Shown piece after piece: positions 1-8,697 of a stretch of 64,000 bases of DNA. The position numbers were made by a program, and so were the translations under genes. This DNA is from CBDCBA01 sp965214125. Its GTDB lineage: Bacteria > Planctomycetota > Phycisphaerae > Tepidisphaerales > Tepidisphaeraceae. Positions within the stretch are counted from its first letter, which is position 1. Each line of letters starts with the position of its first letter. Under the pieces are notes generated by a model. The model saw only the letters and a list, made by a program, of their open reading frames with translations. It made no database searches and was not told where the DNA came from. Where the stretch lies: positions 248,001-312,000 of the forward strand of contig CBDCBA010000024.1 of the NCBI GenBank assembly GCA_965214125.1, written 5' to 3'.

Positions 1-1348
1 CCTGCTGGGCGAACAGTTCGCTGCCGCTGTCGGCAAGGGCGGTGACTTTCGAGAAGTCGAGCGCGATGTCGACGTTGGCCGCGGCCCCGGTGTCGGAGCG
101 CGTGACCGTCATCGTCGAGCCCATCGGATCAATCACGCGGCCATTTGTGTCGAACTCGATTGTGCTCGACCCCAGGAACTGGCCGGCGCCGGCGGGGTCG
201 AAGGTGGCGTAGTCGGTGTCGTCGGGGCTGGTGGCGATCACACGCCACGTCGTGCCGGCGGCGGTGGTCTGCTCGAGGTTGAGCGTCAAATCGATCCGCA
301 GCGGCTGGCCGAGCGAGTCGTAGGCAATCGTGCTCGTATGGATGCTTTCGCCGGCCGGCCCGTCCGTCACGCCGCCGGCGTCGCTGCCGGGAACCATCGT
401 GAAGAGCGGCATGCCGTTCTTCGAGAAGTCGCTTCCCTCGACGCTGACCGCGTTGCTCGTGCCGGTGTTGCCCACGAGCACGAGCGTCGATCCGGTCGTC
501 GGCCCCGCCTTGAGCTGCCCGCCGCTGGTCGCGCCGCTCGGCTGGACGTTGCCCGGCTGGATGCCCAGGCCGTGGTTGAAGAAGGTCTGCAAATCCTGCA
601 CGGTGCTGGCGGCGGTGACGGCGAACTCCAGCGGCTCCTGACGGCGGCCGCCGCGCGTGCCCTGAAGTGTCAGCACGTCGCCGACGGCGAACATCCGCGT
701 GGCGGTGCTGTCATCAACGTTCGTCAGGAGCGACGCGCCCGTCACCGGGCCACCCGCCTCGAACAGTTCGACGCCGCTCTCGATCACGCTCGCCCCGCCC
801 GACAGGTCGCCACCGGCGTTGAGGTTGCCGCTGAGGAACGCCGTCTTGGTCGCCTCGGCTTTGGTCAGCCCACCGACGGGAATAATGATGTCCTCCAACT
901 GCCCGGCCAGCACGTTCTCGTTGTCGTCGACGGCGAACCCCTGGACGAACTCGCCCGTGCTGGTGACAAGCTGGTTGCGGCTGCTGAGTTTGAAGGAGCC
1001 GTCGCGGGTGTACTGCTGGTCCTGGCCACGCACGATGAAGAAGCCGTCGCCGTCGACCGCCAGATCGGTGGGCCGACCCGTGGGTTCGATGCTTCCGCCG
1101 GACCAGTCCTTCTCGATGCTCGCGACGCTGACGCCCAGGCCCCGCTGGTTTGGGTTCGAGCCGCCGTTCTCAGCGCTGGGCGGGCTGCCGGCGGCGTCGG
1201 TGACGTAGAACTGCGGCTTGAAGAGCGCCCGGCTGCTCTTGAAGCCGACCGTGTTCACGTTGGCGATGTTGTTGCCGACGACGTTGAGCCGCGTCTGGTT
1301 CACGTCGAGCCCGCTGAGGCCGGTGAACATCGTGCTGGTGAGGGCCAT
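1..1348 (-). CDS. flgE: Flagellar hook protein FlgE (C-terminal part outside window)
   Basis: Builds the flagellar hook, the flexible joint between rod and filament outside the cell. Read from 1348 the product begins MALTSTMFTGLSGLDVNQ and continues with the flagellar rod/hook N-terminal signature NVVGNNIANVNTVGFKSS, followed by the DLAVDGDGFFIV and YTRDGSFKL motifs of the FlgE/F/G family. About 449 codons are present and the frame stays open to base 1, so the C-terminal D0 helix lies outside the window. flgD lies just upstream on the same strand, the usual flgD-flgE order, which supports FlgE over FlgG. A degenerate repeat sits between the two genes. Confidence 0.9.
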   Translation of the reverse strand, partial: MALTSTMFTGLSGLDVNQTRLNVVGNNIANVNTVGFKSSRALFKPQFYVTDAAGSPPSAENGGSNPNQRGLGVSVASIEKDWSGGSIEPTGRPTDLAVDGDGFFIVRGQDQQYTRDGSFKLSSRNQLVTSTGEFVQGFAVDDNENVLAGQLEDIIIPVGGLTKAEATKTAFLSGNLNAGGDLSGGASVIESGVELFEAGGPVTGASLLTNVDDSTATRMFAVGDVLTLQGTRGGRRQEPLEFAVTAASTVQDLQTFFNHGLGIQPGNVQPSGATSGGQLKAGPTTGSTLVLVGNTGTSNAVSVEGSDFSKNGMPLFTMVPGSDAGGVTDGPAGESIHTSTIAYDSLGQPLRIDLTLNLEQTTAAGTTWRVIATSPDDTDYATFDPAGAGQFLGSSTIEFDTNGRVIDPMGSTMTVTRSDTGAAANVDIALDFSKVTALADSGSELFAQQ

Positions 1349-1363
1349 GAGGTTGGGTCTTGT

Positions 1364-1446
1364 TGATTGGGGATTGGGGATTGGGAGTTGGGACAGACGG
1401 CGGCGCATCTCGCCTGACCGAATCCCAAATCACCCATTGCGAATCA
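1364..1446. repeat. Degenerate inverted repeat of GATTGGG type between flgD and flgE
   Basis: The left half is a short tandem of GATTGGGGATT-like units (about 1364-1386). The right half (about 1423-1446) is an imperfect reverse complement. It looks like an eroded member of the palindromic element population in this window, but the arm match is poor, so this is tentative. Confidence 0.35.
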
Positions 1447-1454
1447 GGCGGCGG

Positions 1455-1856
1455 CTAAGCGACGTGCGTCACGCGGTCGAGGCGCAGCGAGTGGCCGTTG
1501 TCCATCTCGAGCCAGACGTTGCCCCCCTCGACGCGCACGCTGTCGACGGTGCCGGTGACGTCGACCGTCTCGTCGCCGAACTCCGCGAGGCCGGTCACGG
1601 TCTTGCCGATCATGTTCCCGGCCGAGGCGATGTTGCTTTGCAGCGTCATCGTCTCGAGCGACTTCTGGAGCTGGGTGGAGCTCTCGAGCTGGCCGATCTG
1701 GCTCATCTGGGCGAGCAGTTGCTCGTTTTTGGCCGGCTCCAGCGGGTCCTGGTTCTGGAGCTGCGTGACCATGAGGTTGATGAAGTCCTCGGTTTTGAGC
1801 TTGAAGTTGGACGTCGGGGCCGCCGCGGAGGCGCTGGAGGTGGGGGCGACGGTCAT
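1455..1856 (-). CDS. flgD: Flagellar hook capping/assembly protein FlgD
   Basis: Scaffold needed to polymerise the hook; it caps the growing hook and is later discarded. The product from 1856 is about 133 aa. It carries the conserved FlgD N-terminal block (LKTEDFINLMVTQLQNQDPL, then AKNEQLLAQMSQIGQLESST), followed by the Gly-rich IGKTV region and a short beta-rich tail. This is shorter than enterobacterial FlgD (about 230 aa) and lacks most of the Tudor/FNIII-like C-terminal part. An alternative GTG start at 1886 would add ten residues; ATG 1856 fits the family N-terminus better. flgE follows on the same strand after about 106 bases. Confidence 0.9.
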   Translation of the reverse strand: MTVAPTSSASAAAPTSNFKLKTEDFINLMVTQLQNQDPLEPAKNEQLLAQMSQIGQLESSTQLQKSLETMTLQSNIASAGNMIGKTVTGLAEFGDETVDVTGTVDSVRVEGGNVWLEMDNGHSLRLDRVTHVA

Positions 1857-1909
1857 GCTCCCGTTATCGGAACGCCAGGCGCCCACGCTTCACTATCGGA
1901 CGCAGCGCA

Positions 1910-2000
1910 ACCAAGCCGCGTTGCTACGCAACGCTGGTCGGGGCGAACACGTGACATTTCCCGCTCGCCGGACCAGCGTTGCGTAGCAACGCGGCTTGGT
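1910..2000. repeat. REPIN-like inverted repeat, 30-bp perfect arms
   Basis: Arms 1910-1939 and 1971-2000 are exact reverse complements separated by 31 bases. Each arm contains its own hairpin, GCGTTGC-TAC-GCAACGC, so the structure is two hairpins inside one large hairpin, as in paired REP sequences. It lies between atpG (stop at 2025) and flgD. There is no T-run to suggest a simple terminator, although it could incidentally stop transcription. Confidence 0.8.
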
Positions 2001-2024
2001 GCTGAATCAAGGTGGCTCGGGCGC

Positions 2025-3014
2025 CTACCCGCCCATGGCCTCGACGCCGCCCATGATCTCCGAGAGTTCCGTGGTGATCTGGCTCTGGCGGGCGCGGTTG
2101 TACTGGAGCTGGAGGGCCTTGCCCATCTTGTCCGCGTTGTCGGTGGCGCTCTTCATCGCGACCATCCGGGCCACGTGCTCACTCGTCGTGGCGTCCAAAA
2201 AGCACTGGAAGAACGCGCTCTTGACCGTGAGCGGCAACAGCTCATCGAGCAGTTCTTCGGCGCTGGGCGAGAAGTCGTACTCCACCTCGCCCGTTGGCTT
2301 GCCCTCGTCAGCGACGGGCTTGCTCGCGCTGTCGCCCTCACGGCGGGTGGCGTCGAGCATGCCGGCGGCAATCTGCTCGTCGCGCTCGGCCGCCTGCTTG
2401 GCGAGATCCTCGATGAGCTCCTGCACGCCCGCCAGGGGGAGCAGGCCCATCACGTCCGGCTTCTGCACGCCGGTGCTGACGAAGTTCATGTACGCCACGT
2501 GCACCGCGTCGATCTCGCCGCCCGTGAACTGTGCGATCAGCCGGTCGGCCAAGTCGAGAATCTCCTCGAACTTCGGCTCGTCGCTGACCTTCAGCGTCTC
2601 CGTGATCTTGCGCCCGCCGAAGCGGAAAAAGCTCACGCCCTTCTTGCCGTTCACGTAAAGGTCGATCTCCTGCCCGGCGGCGTCGGCGGCCTTCATAAAG
2701 CGCTCGGCCGCGCGGAGCACGCTGCCGTTGTACGCGCCGGCGAGCCCGCGATCGCTCGTGATGACCACCATCGCGCTCCGGCCGGTCTTGTTCTCGCGGT
2801 TGACGCGGCGCAGCAGCGGGTGCTCGACGTTGCCGACGCTGCCCGCGAGTTCCTCGACGAGTTCGCGCACCTTGGCGGTGTAAGGCTTGGTCCCGGTCGC
2901 CCGCTTGAGCGACTTCTGGAACTTCGCGGTCGCGATCATCTGCATCGTCTTGGTGATCTTGCGGATGTTTTTGACCGCCTTGCGGCGTTTGAGGATCGCG
3001 CGTGCCTTGGCCAT
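2025..3014 (-). CDS. atpG: F1Fo ATP synthase gamma subunit
   Basis: Central rotating shaft of the F1 motor, coupling proton flow through Fo to ATP synthesis. At 329 aa it is longer than the usual 285-300. The N-terminus (KARAILKRRKAVKNIRKITKTMQMIATAKF) and C-terminus (NRARQSQITTELSEIMGGVEAM) are the paired helices of the shaft, and the ITSDRGLAGAYN motif is present. Extra length sits in a charged segment before the C-terminal helix (about residues 222-255, DATRREGDSASKPVADEGK). No other atp gene flanks it: flgD lies downstream and a divergent exported enzyme upstream, so it is transcribed apart from the rest of the ATP synthase operon. Confidence 0.92.
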   Translation of the reverse strand: MAKARAILKRRKAVKNIRKITKTMQMIATAKFQKSLKRATGTKPYTAKVRELVEELAGSVGNVEHPLLRRVNRENKTGRSAMVVITSDRGLAGAYNGSVLRAAERFMKAADAAGQEIDLYVNGKKGVSFFRFGGRKITETLKVSDEPKFEEILDLADRLIAQFTGGEIDAVHVAYMNFVSTGVQKPDVMGLLPLAGVQELIEDLAKQAAERDEQIAAGMLDATRREGDSASKPVADEGKPTGEVEYDFSPSAEELLDELLPLTVKSAFFQCFLDATTSEHVARMVAMKSATDNADKMGKALQLQYNRARQSQITTELSEIMGGVEAMGG

Positions 3015-3100
3015 GGGCCCGCATCGTAGCCGCTCGTGTCGCCGCGGTACAAAGTCGAAGCAGCCTTGAAATCGACCCGGGCCGCGGGCACGCTGGCGCG

Positions 3101-4702
3101 ATGCTCCGCCTCCTCGCGATCCTCGCCCTGCTGCTCGGCCATGCCGGTCCCGCCGCCGGGCAGGCCCAGCAACGCGCCCGCCAAACCTCGGCCGGCATCA
3201 ACCTGGCCGGGCCCGCCGACTGGAACACCGAGCTGCCTTTCGTCGACGCCTTCCGCATGAGCCGCCCCTGGATCAGCCAGCGCGAGGGCGCAGGTTGGGG
3301 CAAGGGGCCGCCGCTCGACCTCGACGCCCACGGCTACGTCCAATCCCTCGCCGACGGCTGCTTCGCCGAGACGCCCGTCCTCACGATCCCCAGCGGCCGC
3401 TACCCGAAGGGCCACTACACGCTGCTCTACGACGGCGTCGGCCGGTTCGAGTTCAACGGCTCGAACGCGACGGTCATCGAACGCGAGCCCGGCCGCATCA
3501 TCGTCGACATCACCGGTCGCGGGTCCGTGTTCATCCGCTTGCTCGAGGTCGATTTCGAGAACTACCCGACGAACATCCGCTTCGTCATGCCCGGCTTCGA
3601 AGACTCTTACGAGACCGAGCCGTTTCACCCGATCTTCCTCGCCCGCTGGCACGGCATGGCCGCGGTTCGGTTCATGGATTGGATGCACACGAACAACTCC
3701 ACGATCGCCACCTGGCAGGATCGCCCGACGAGGGCCGACGCCACCTGGTCGAAGAAGGGCGTTCCGCTGGAGGTGATGATCGACCTCGCCAACCGGCTGG
3801 AGACGGACGCGTGGTTCTGCATGCCGCACCTGGCGACGGACGACTACGTCTCGCGCTTCGCCGGCATGGTCGATGCGCAACTCGACCACGATCGCGTCGT
3901 GTACGTCGAGTACAGCAACGAGGTGTGGAACGGCCAGTTCCAGCAACAACGCCACGCGGGCGACGCGGGGCTTGACCTTGGCATCGGTCAGAACCATTGG
4001 GATGCCGGCTGGCACTTTTACGCGAAGCGCTCGATCGAGATGTTCGACATCTGGTCCCGCGTCTTCGGCGACGCGGCGGGCGAGCGGATGGTGCGCGTGC
4101 TGGCCACGCAGGCGGGGAACCCGTATGTGGCCGAGCAGATTTTGAAGTTCGAGGTGGACGGCAAGCCGGCCGGCGAGCAGGCGGACGCGCTGGCGATCGC
4201 GCCCTACTTCGGCATAAACGTCCGCCCGACCGGCGGCGACGCGGAGAACCCCTCGGCCGACATAATGGAGGACTGGGCCGTCGACAATGTCGTCGCCCAC
4301 CTGCGCGAGACGTCGATCCCGCGGACGGTCGAGTGGATCGACGGCAACAAGCAGCACGCCAACCGGTACGGCCTTACGCTCATTTGCTACGAGGCGGGCC
4401 AGCACGCCGTCGGCACGCAGGGTGGCGAGAACGTCGAGGCGATCACCAAACTCCTCCACGCCGCCAACCGCAGCGACGCGATGGGCGACCTCTACGACGA
4501 TTACCTCGCCGCCTGGCAGGAGGCCGACGGCGGGTTGATGTGCCTGTTCAGCTCGATCGGCACCTTCAGCAAGTGGGGAAGTTGGGGCCTGGCCGAGCAT
4601 TACGACGATGCGCCGAGCGACTACGGCAAGTATGCCGCCGTCATCCGCTGGGCAAAGTCGCTTGGCCAGCCGGTGAACGACGATCCCACCGCCGCCGAAT
4701 GA
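3101..4702 (+). CDS. Exported glycoside-hydrolase-like/cellulose-binding-type protein
   Basis: About 533 aa with an N-terminal signal peptide (MLRLLAILALLLGHAGPAAG). The mature part contains VVYVEYSNEVWNGQF, a motif typical of a poorly characterised family often labelled cellulose-binding protein in Planctomycetota and Actinobacteria. The E-x-x-N-E-W pattern resembles the acid/base region of clan A (TIM-barrel) glycosidases, and a later LICYEAGQH could hold the second acidic residue. Start 3101 was chosen because the signal peptide begins there; the frame is open upstream to 3002. It is divergent from atpG. No substrate can be named. The secreted, polysaccharide-acting role is inference from motif and signal peptide. 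Confidence 0.7.
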   Translation: MLRLLAILALLLGHAGPAAGQAQQRARQTSAGINLAGPADWNTELPFVDAFRMSRPWISQREGAGWGKGPPLDLDAHGYVQSLADGCFAETPVLTIPSGRYPKGHYTLLYDGVGRFEFNGSNATVIEREPGRIIVDITGRGSVFIRLLEVDFENYPTNIRFVMPGFEDSYETEPFHPIFLARWHGMAAVRFMDWMHTNNSTIATWQDRPTRADATWSKKGVPLEVMIDLANRLETDAWFCMPHLATDDYVSRFAGMVDAQLDHDRVVYVEYSNEVWNGQFQQQRHAGDAGLDLGIGQNHWDAGWHFYAKRSIEMFDIWSRVFGDAAGERMVRVLATQAGNPYVAEQILKFEVDGKPAGEQADALAIAPYFGINVRPTGGDAENPSADIMEDWAVDNVVAHLRETSIPRTVEWIDGNKQHANRYGLTLICYEAGQHAVGTQGGENVEAITKLLHAANRSDAMGDLYDDYLAAWQEADGGLMCLFSSIGTFSKWGSWGLAEHYDDAPSDYGKYAAVIRWAKSLGQPVNDDPTAAE

Positions 4703-4744
4703 ACCCGAACGTCGGGCCGATCAGGAGGAATTGGCGAAACCGTC

Positions 4745-5713
4745 TCACAGCAAGTCGCCCTCGAGGATGACCGTCGACTGCCGCTCGCGATTAACCGTCA
4801 GCCGTGTCACGTCCGGCCGGCTGTAGTGGCCGGCGGGGTCGAAGTTCTGGCGCTCTTCTCGCACGCGGGCGGGATCGAGGTCGATCACGTACAACGCCTC
4901 CTCGCCCACCTGCGGCGGAAGCAACCAGGCGCCGTCCGGGGCGGCGACGCACGAGCCGCCTTCGAGCAGGAGATCGGGCGCATCGGCGAGCATCGCGTCG
5001 CGCTGCGGCGTGCCCGGCGGCACGTCGTCCGGCCGGAGCAGGCCGCCCACGCTGACGACAAACGATCGTCCCTCGCGGGCGAGAAACCGGGTGATGTCGA
5101 CCGTGTTCCGCTCCGCCCCAGGCCAGACGGCGACGTGGACATCCTCGCCCAGCCCGTAGAGCGCCGCGCGCGGCAGCGGCATCCAGTTCTCCCAGCAGTT
5201 GAGCCCGCCGACCGTGAAGCCAGCGAGCCCGTGGACGCGCAGCCCTTGACCGTCGCCGGGCGCCCAGACGAGGCGTTCCTCGTACGTCGGCTGAAGCTTG
5301 CGATGGACGGAGCCGACGGCGCCGTCGCGACCGATGAAGACGAGCGAGCAGTACAAACTGTGCCCGCCACGATCGCGCGGCTGTTCGACACAGCCGAGGT
5401 ACACGGCGCAGCCCGCCCGCTTCGCCGCCGCGCCAACGTCGTCGAGGTCGCCCGCGTCGATGTCCACCGCATTGGCGGCGTAGTGGGAGAAAATCACCTT
5501 CTGGCGCGGCGAATCGAAGGTCGCCCCGCCGGTGCGTTCGAGCCAGAACGGGTAGCCCGGCACGAGCGCTTCGCCGAAAACAACGAGGCCGCAGCCGCGC
5601 CGGCCGGCCTCGTCGATGCGCTCGACCACCTTCGCCAGCGTCGCCGCGCGATCGAGCCAGACGGGGGCGATCTGCGCCAGCCCGACCGTCAACGTCTTGT
5701 CTTGACCGGCCAT
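4745..5713 (-). CDS. Nitrilase (carbon-nitrogen hydrolase family)
   Basis: Cytoplasmic hydrolase of C-N bonds, 322 aa. The catalytic triad is visible: Glu48 (FGEALVPGYP), Lys139 (HRKLQPTY) and Cys173 (GLNCWENWMPL). The CWENWMPL context is that of true nitrilases (nitrile to acid plus ammonia) rather than amidases or beta-ureidopropionases of the same superfamily. The length is normal. It is followed on the same strand after nine bases by nothing co-directional; the topoisomerase IB gene lies immediately upstream, so the two may be co-transcribed, though no functional link is known. The physiological nitrile is unknown. Confidence 0.85.
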   Translation of the reverse strand: MAGQDKTLTVGLAQIAPVWLDRAATLAKVVERIDEAGRRGCGLVVFGEALVPGYPFWLERTGGATFDSPRQKVIFSHYAANAVDIDAGDLDDVGAAAKRAGCAVYLGCVEQPRDRGGHSLYCSLVFIGRDGAVGSVHRKLQPTYEERLVWAPGDGQGLRVHGLAGFTVGGLNCWENWMPLPRAALYGLGEDVHVAVWPGAERNTVDITRFLAREGRSFVVSVGGLLRPDDVPPGTPQRDAMLADAPDLLLEGGSCVAAPDGAWLLPPQVGEEALYVIDLDPARVREERQNFDPAGHYSRPDVTRLTVNRERQSTVILEGDLL

Positions 5714-5722
5714 CCGGTCACG

Positions 5723-6778
5723 CTACGCCGGCGTTTCCAGGAGCGCGAGCGTCGCCCGTTCGGTCTTGCGGAGACCGCGCGGGTTGGCCGGCACGGGCGG
5801 CGGGTCGACCAGCACGCCCCGCTCGAAGGCGTCGATGACGGTCGGGGCAACGTAGCACTTGCGGCAGACCGCCCGCGTGTTCCCAAGGATTGCGGCAACC
5901 GCGTCGACCGCCGCCACGACCTGCCGATTGATGGCCGTCGCCGAGGATGCCAAGTCCGCCCCCGCCAGTTCCTCGTACGCCAACACGCTGGCGTGCCAGG
6001 TGCGAAAGTCCTTGGCCGTCACGTCGTCGCCGCAGAACTCGCGCAGGTAGTCGTTCACGTCGCCGCTGCCGACATCGTGAACGTTCCCGGCGCCGTCGAG
6101 GTACTGCAACAACTCCTGCCCCGGCAAGTCCTGGCATTGGCGGACCACCTTCGCCAAGGCGGAGTCTTTGACTTCGAGCTCACGCTCGATGCCGTGCTTG
6201 GCCGTGAACTCCAACCGGACGGCGCCCTTGGAGAACTCGGCGTGGCCGTCCCGCAACGTCGTCAAACCGAAGCTGCCGTTCTGAGTGGCGTAGTCGGCGT
6301 TGCCGATGCGGATGAAGGTGCGGTCGAGCAGCATCACGCAGGCGGCCAGCACCTTCTCGCGCGGCAGGCCCGGCTGCTTCATGTGCTTCTTGATCGTGCG
6401 GCGAAGCTTTGGCAGGGCGCGGGCGAAGGGAGGCAATTTCGCGAACTTCGCCCGGTCGCGCACCTCGGCCCAACGCTCGTGGTAGCGGTACTGCTTGCGC
6501 CCGCGATCGTCGCGACCCGTCGCCTGCAAGTGCCCGTTGGCGAGGGGGCAGATCCAAACATCCTCATACGCCGGCGGCACGGCTAGGGCGTTGATGCGCG
6601 CGATCAGCCTGTCGTCTTCCACCTTCTTGCCGCGGGGCGAGTAGTAGGCAAACCCCTTGCCAAACCGACGCCGCGTGATGCCCGGCTGCGCATCGCTCAC
6701 GTAGACCAGATCCGCCGCCTCAGCCGCACACTGCGGGTCGACGTGCGCCAGCGACAGGTGGGGAGCATCGGACTGCAT
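5723..6778 (-). CDS. DNA topoisomerase IB (eukaryotic/poxvirus type)
   Basis: Relaxes supercoiled DNA by a 3'-phosphotyrosyl nick without ATP. The 351-aa product from Met at 6778 has the bacterial TopIB layout: an N-terminal strand-rich domain (RRFGKGFAYYSPRGKKV), the YRYHERWAEVRD region, the KDFRTWHASV segment with the catalytic Arg and His, and the terminal NTRAVCRKCYVAP motif in which Tyr309 is the nucleophile. Twelve further codons are open upstream to 6814. The bacterial family usually reads RKSYVHP at the active site; here it is RKCYVAP. It sits between nitrilase and an orphan ABC ATPase, all on the minus strand. Confidence 0.88.
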   Translation of the reverse strand: MQSDAPHLSLAHVDPQCAAEAADLVYVSDAQPGITRRRFGKGFAYYSPRGKKVEDDRLIARINALAVPPAYEDVWICPLANGHLQATGRDDRGRKQYRYHERWAEVRDRAKFAKLPPFARALPKLRRTIKKHMKQPGLPREKVLAACVMLLDRTFIRIGNADYATQNGSFGLTTLRDGHAEFSKGAVRLEFTAKHGIERELEVKDSALAKVVRQCQDLPGQELLQYLDGAGNVHDVGSGDVNDYLREFCGDDVTAKDFRTWHASVLAYEELAGADLASSATAINRQVVAAVDAVAAILGNTRAVCRKCYVAPTVIDAFERGVLVDPPPVPANPRGLRKTERATLALLETPA

Positions 6779-6834
6779 CAGCCTCCCGGCGAAGCAACGG
6801 GCGCGCCGGGGCATCTTTCAGATTTGCCGGTCGG

Positions 6835-7548
6835 TTAACCGGCGCGATCGTTCCACTTGTCCTCCACGATCTCGCCGTCGCTCAGCCGGACTACTCGGCG
6901 GCAGCGGTCGCCCACGAGGGGGTCGTGTGTGACCATGATGACCGTCTTCCCCTGGGCCACAAGGTCGTCGAAGATTGTCAGAATCTGCTGCCCGGTCTTG
7001 CTGTCGAGCGCGCCGGTGGGCTCGTCGGCCAGGAGGATCAGCGGGTCGTTCACGAGGCTGCGCGCGATGCAGACGCGCTGCTGCTGCCCGCCTGAAAGCT
7101 GCATCGGCCGGTGGTCGTAGCGGTCGGCAAGCCCAACGCTCTCGATCAGCCGCATCGCCCGCTCCTGCCGTTCGTGCGCCGGGATGCCTTGGTAAAACAT
7201 CGGCACCTCAAGGTTCTCCAGCACGCTGAGCTGCTGGATCAGGTTGAAGTTCTGGAAGACAAAGCCGATCCGCTCCGAGCGAATCTCGCTCAGGCGGTCG
7301 TCCTGAAGCGTCGCCACGTCGTCGCCACCAAGCAGATACTGGCCCCGCGTGGGCTTATCGAGGCAGCCGACGATGTTCATGAACGTCGACTTGCCGCTCC
7401 CGCTCGCCCCCATGATGGCCGTGTACTCGTTCTCGGCGATCGTCAGGTCGATCCCCTTGAGCGCCGCCACCTCCACATCGGTGCCGGGCTTGCGGTAGAT
7501 CTTCCAAAGGTCGCTGACCTGGGCGACCGGCTGGGCGTCCTGGGGCAT
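6835..7548 (-). CDS. ABC transporter ATP-binding protein, LolD/MacB type
   Basis: Cytoplasmic ATPase of a type VII (MacB/LolCDE-like) exporter, 237 aa. Seen: Walker A GASGSGKST, Q-loop FVFQNFNLIQ, signature LSGGQQQR, Walker B LILLADEPTGALD, and H-loop VTHD. The FNLIPQL/FQNFNLI type Q-loop and ADEPTGALDS mark the lipoprotein/macrolide exporter branch. No FtsX-type permease is adjacent, unlike the ATPase at 27343-28077 that is paired with one, so this copy must work with a permease encoded elsewhere. The divergent gene is metF. Confidence 0.88.
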   Translation of the reverse strand: MPQDAQPVAQVSDLWKIYRKPGTDVEVAALKGIDLTIAENEYTAIMGASGSGKSTFMNIVGCLDKPTRGQYLLGGDDVATLQDDRLSEIRSERIGFVFQNFNLIQQLSVLENLEVPMFYQGIPAHERQERAMRLIESVGLADRYDHRPMQLSGGQQQRVCIARSLVNDPLILLADEPTGALDSKTGQQILTIFDDLVAQGKTVIMVTHDPLVGDRCRRVVRLSDGEIVEDKWNDRAG

Positions 7549-7637
7549 CTCCCCACATCCTACCCCGCGGCGATCGAATACGGTTACACCCGTTCATCCG
7601 GCTGGACGGATGATTGCGACGCGGATACATTTAGGAT

Positions 7638-8531
7638 GTGAAGATCGACCGCCACTTCCGCTCCGGCAGGCCGAGCGTCAGCTTTGAGTTCTTTCCGCCC
7701 AAGACGGACGCGGGGTTTAACAAGCTGTTCGACACCATCGCCCAGCTCACGCCGCTGCGGCCGAGTTTTGTGGACGTGACGTACGGCGCGGGCGGCTCCA
7801 CGCGGGAGAAGACGCTCGAACTCACCGGCCGCATCCGGCGGGAGACGGAGCTTGACGTGATGGCCCACCTGACGTGCGTCGGCCACTCGGCGGACGAGGT
7901 GGGCGTGATCCTTGATCAGCTCTGGGACCAGGGCGTCCACAACGTGCTCGCGTTGCGCGGCGACCCGCCGAGCGGCGGGCAGTGGACCAAGTGCGACGGC
8001 GGCTTCGAGTACGCGGGCGAGATGGTCGAATATGTCGCGGGTCGGCACGACTTTTTCGTCGCGGTCGCGGGTTTCCCAGAGGGGCACCCGCAATGCCTCA
8101 ACCGCACGCGCGACCTCGAGCATTTGAAGGCCAAGGTCGACGCCGGCGCGTCGGCGGTCATCACGCAGCTCTTCTTCGACAACGCCGACTTCCTGCGCTT
8201 TCGCGACGAGTGCCGTCGCACCGGTATTGATGTACCAATCGTCGCGGGCATCATGCCGATCCAGAAGCTCGATCAGATCAAGCGGTTCGTCACGATGTGC
8301 GGCGCCAAGATTCCCCACCCGTTGCTAACGGCGCTGGAAAAGCTGGAAGACGACCCGGCGGCCGTCGAGCGGGCGGGCATCGACTACGCCACGCGGCAGT
8401 GCCAGGACCTGGTCTTCCACAGCGTCGACGGGCTGCACTTCTACACGCTCAACAAGAGCGGCGCGACCGTCGAGATCGTCCGGCAGCTCGACCTGCCCGC
8501 GCCGGTCGAGAGCGCCGCGACGGCTGCGTGA
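7638..8531 (+). CDS. metF: 5,10-methylenetetrahydrofolate reductase
   Basis: Reduces 5,10-methylene-THF to 5-methyl-THF with FAD, feeding methionine synthesis. The 297-aa product is full length for the bacterial enzyme. Diagnostic stretches are VSFEFFPPKTDAG near the N-terminus (folate/NADH site Glu), VTYGAGGSTREKT, AHLTCVGHS, NVLALRGDPP and AGIMPIQ. Translation starts at GTG 7638, with no in-frame ATG upstream. A short inverted repeat TCATCC/GGATGA lies about 25 bases before the start, but no known methionine-family riboswitch is recognisable. A REPIN-like element follows about 20 bases after the stop. Confidence 0.95.
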   Translation: MKIDRHFRSGRPSVSFEFFPPKTDAGFNKLFDTIAQLTPLRPSFVDVTYGAGGSTREKTLELTGRIRRETELDVMAHLTCVGHSADEVGVILDQLWDQGVHNVLALRGDPPSGGQWTKCDGGFEYAGEMVEYVAGRHDFFVAVAGFPEGHPQCLNRTRDLEHLKAKVDAGASAVITQLFFDNADFLRFRDECRRTGIDVPIVAGIMPIQKLDQIKRFVTMCGAKIPHPLLTALEKLEDDPAAVERAGIDYATRQCQDLVFHSVDGLHFYTLNKSGATVEIVRQLDLPAPVESAATAA

Positions 8532-8552
8532 TCATTGATCGCACCTCGCCCG

Positions 8553-8641
8553 ACGCCGGAGCGGAAGCTCCGGGTTCTGCTGGTCGAGGAGCGAACCAAC
8601 ATCAGACTTCAATGTCGGACCCGGAGCTTCCGCTCCGGCGT
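8553..8641. repeat. REPIN-like inverted repeat, 23-bp perfect arms
   Basis: Arms 8553-8575 and 8619-8641 are exact reverse complements. Each arm holds its own hairpin CCGGAGC-GGAA-GCTCCGG. The element lies in the gap between metF and the DUF1570-type gene, 43-base spacer. The GTAG head typical of other elements in the window is not evident here. Confidence 0.8.
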
Positions 8642-8697
8642 GTACCGATTTGGGGGAGCTTTCGGTAATCGACCATCTGGACCGGTATCCTTCCCGC

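Noticed and set aside
338..1366. Long plus-strand open frame across the flgE region
   Set aside because: Arg/Ala/Asp-rich shadow translation opposite flgE; no homology features, whereas the minus strand encodes clear FlgE.
1218..3029. 603-codon plus-strand frame over flgD and atpG
   Set aside because: Antisense shadow of well-recognised genes in a high-GC genome.
7575..7637. SAM- or SAH-type riboswitch before metF
   Set aside because: Only one six-base inverted repeat is present and the space is too short for a known aptamer.
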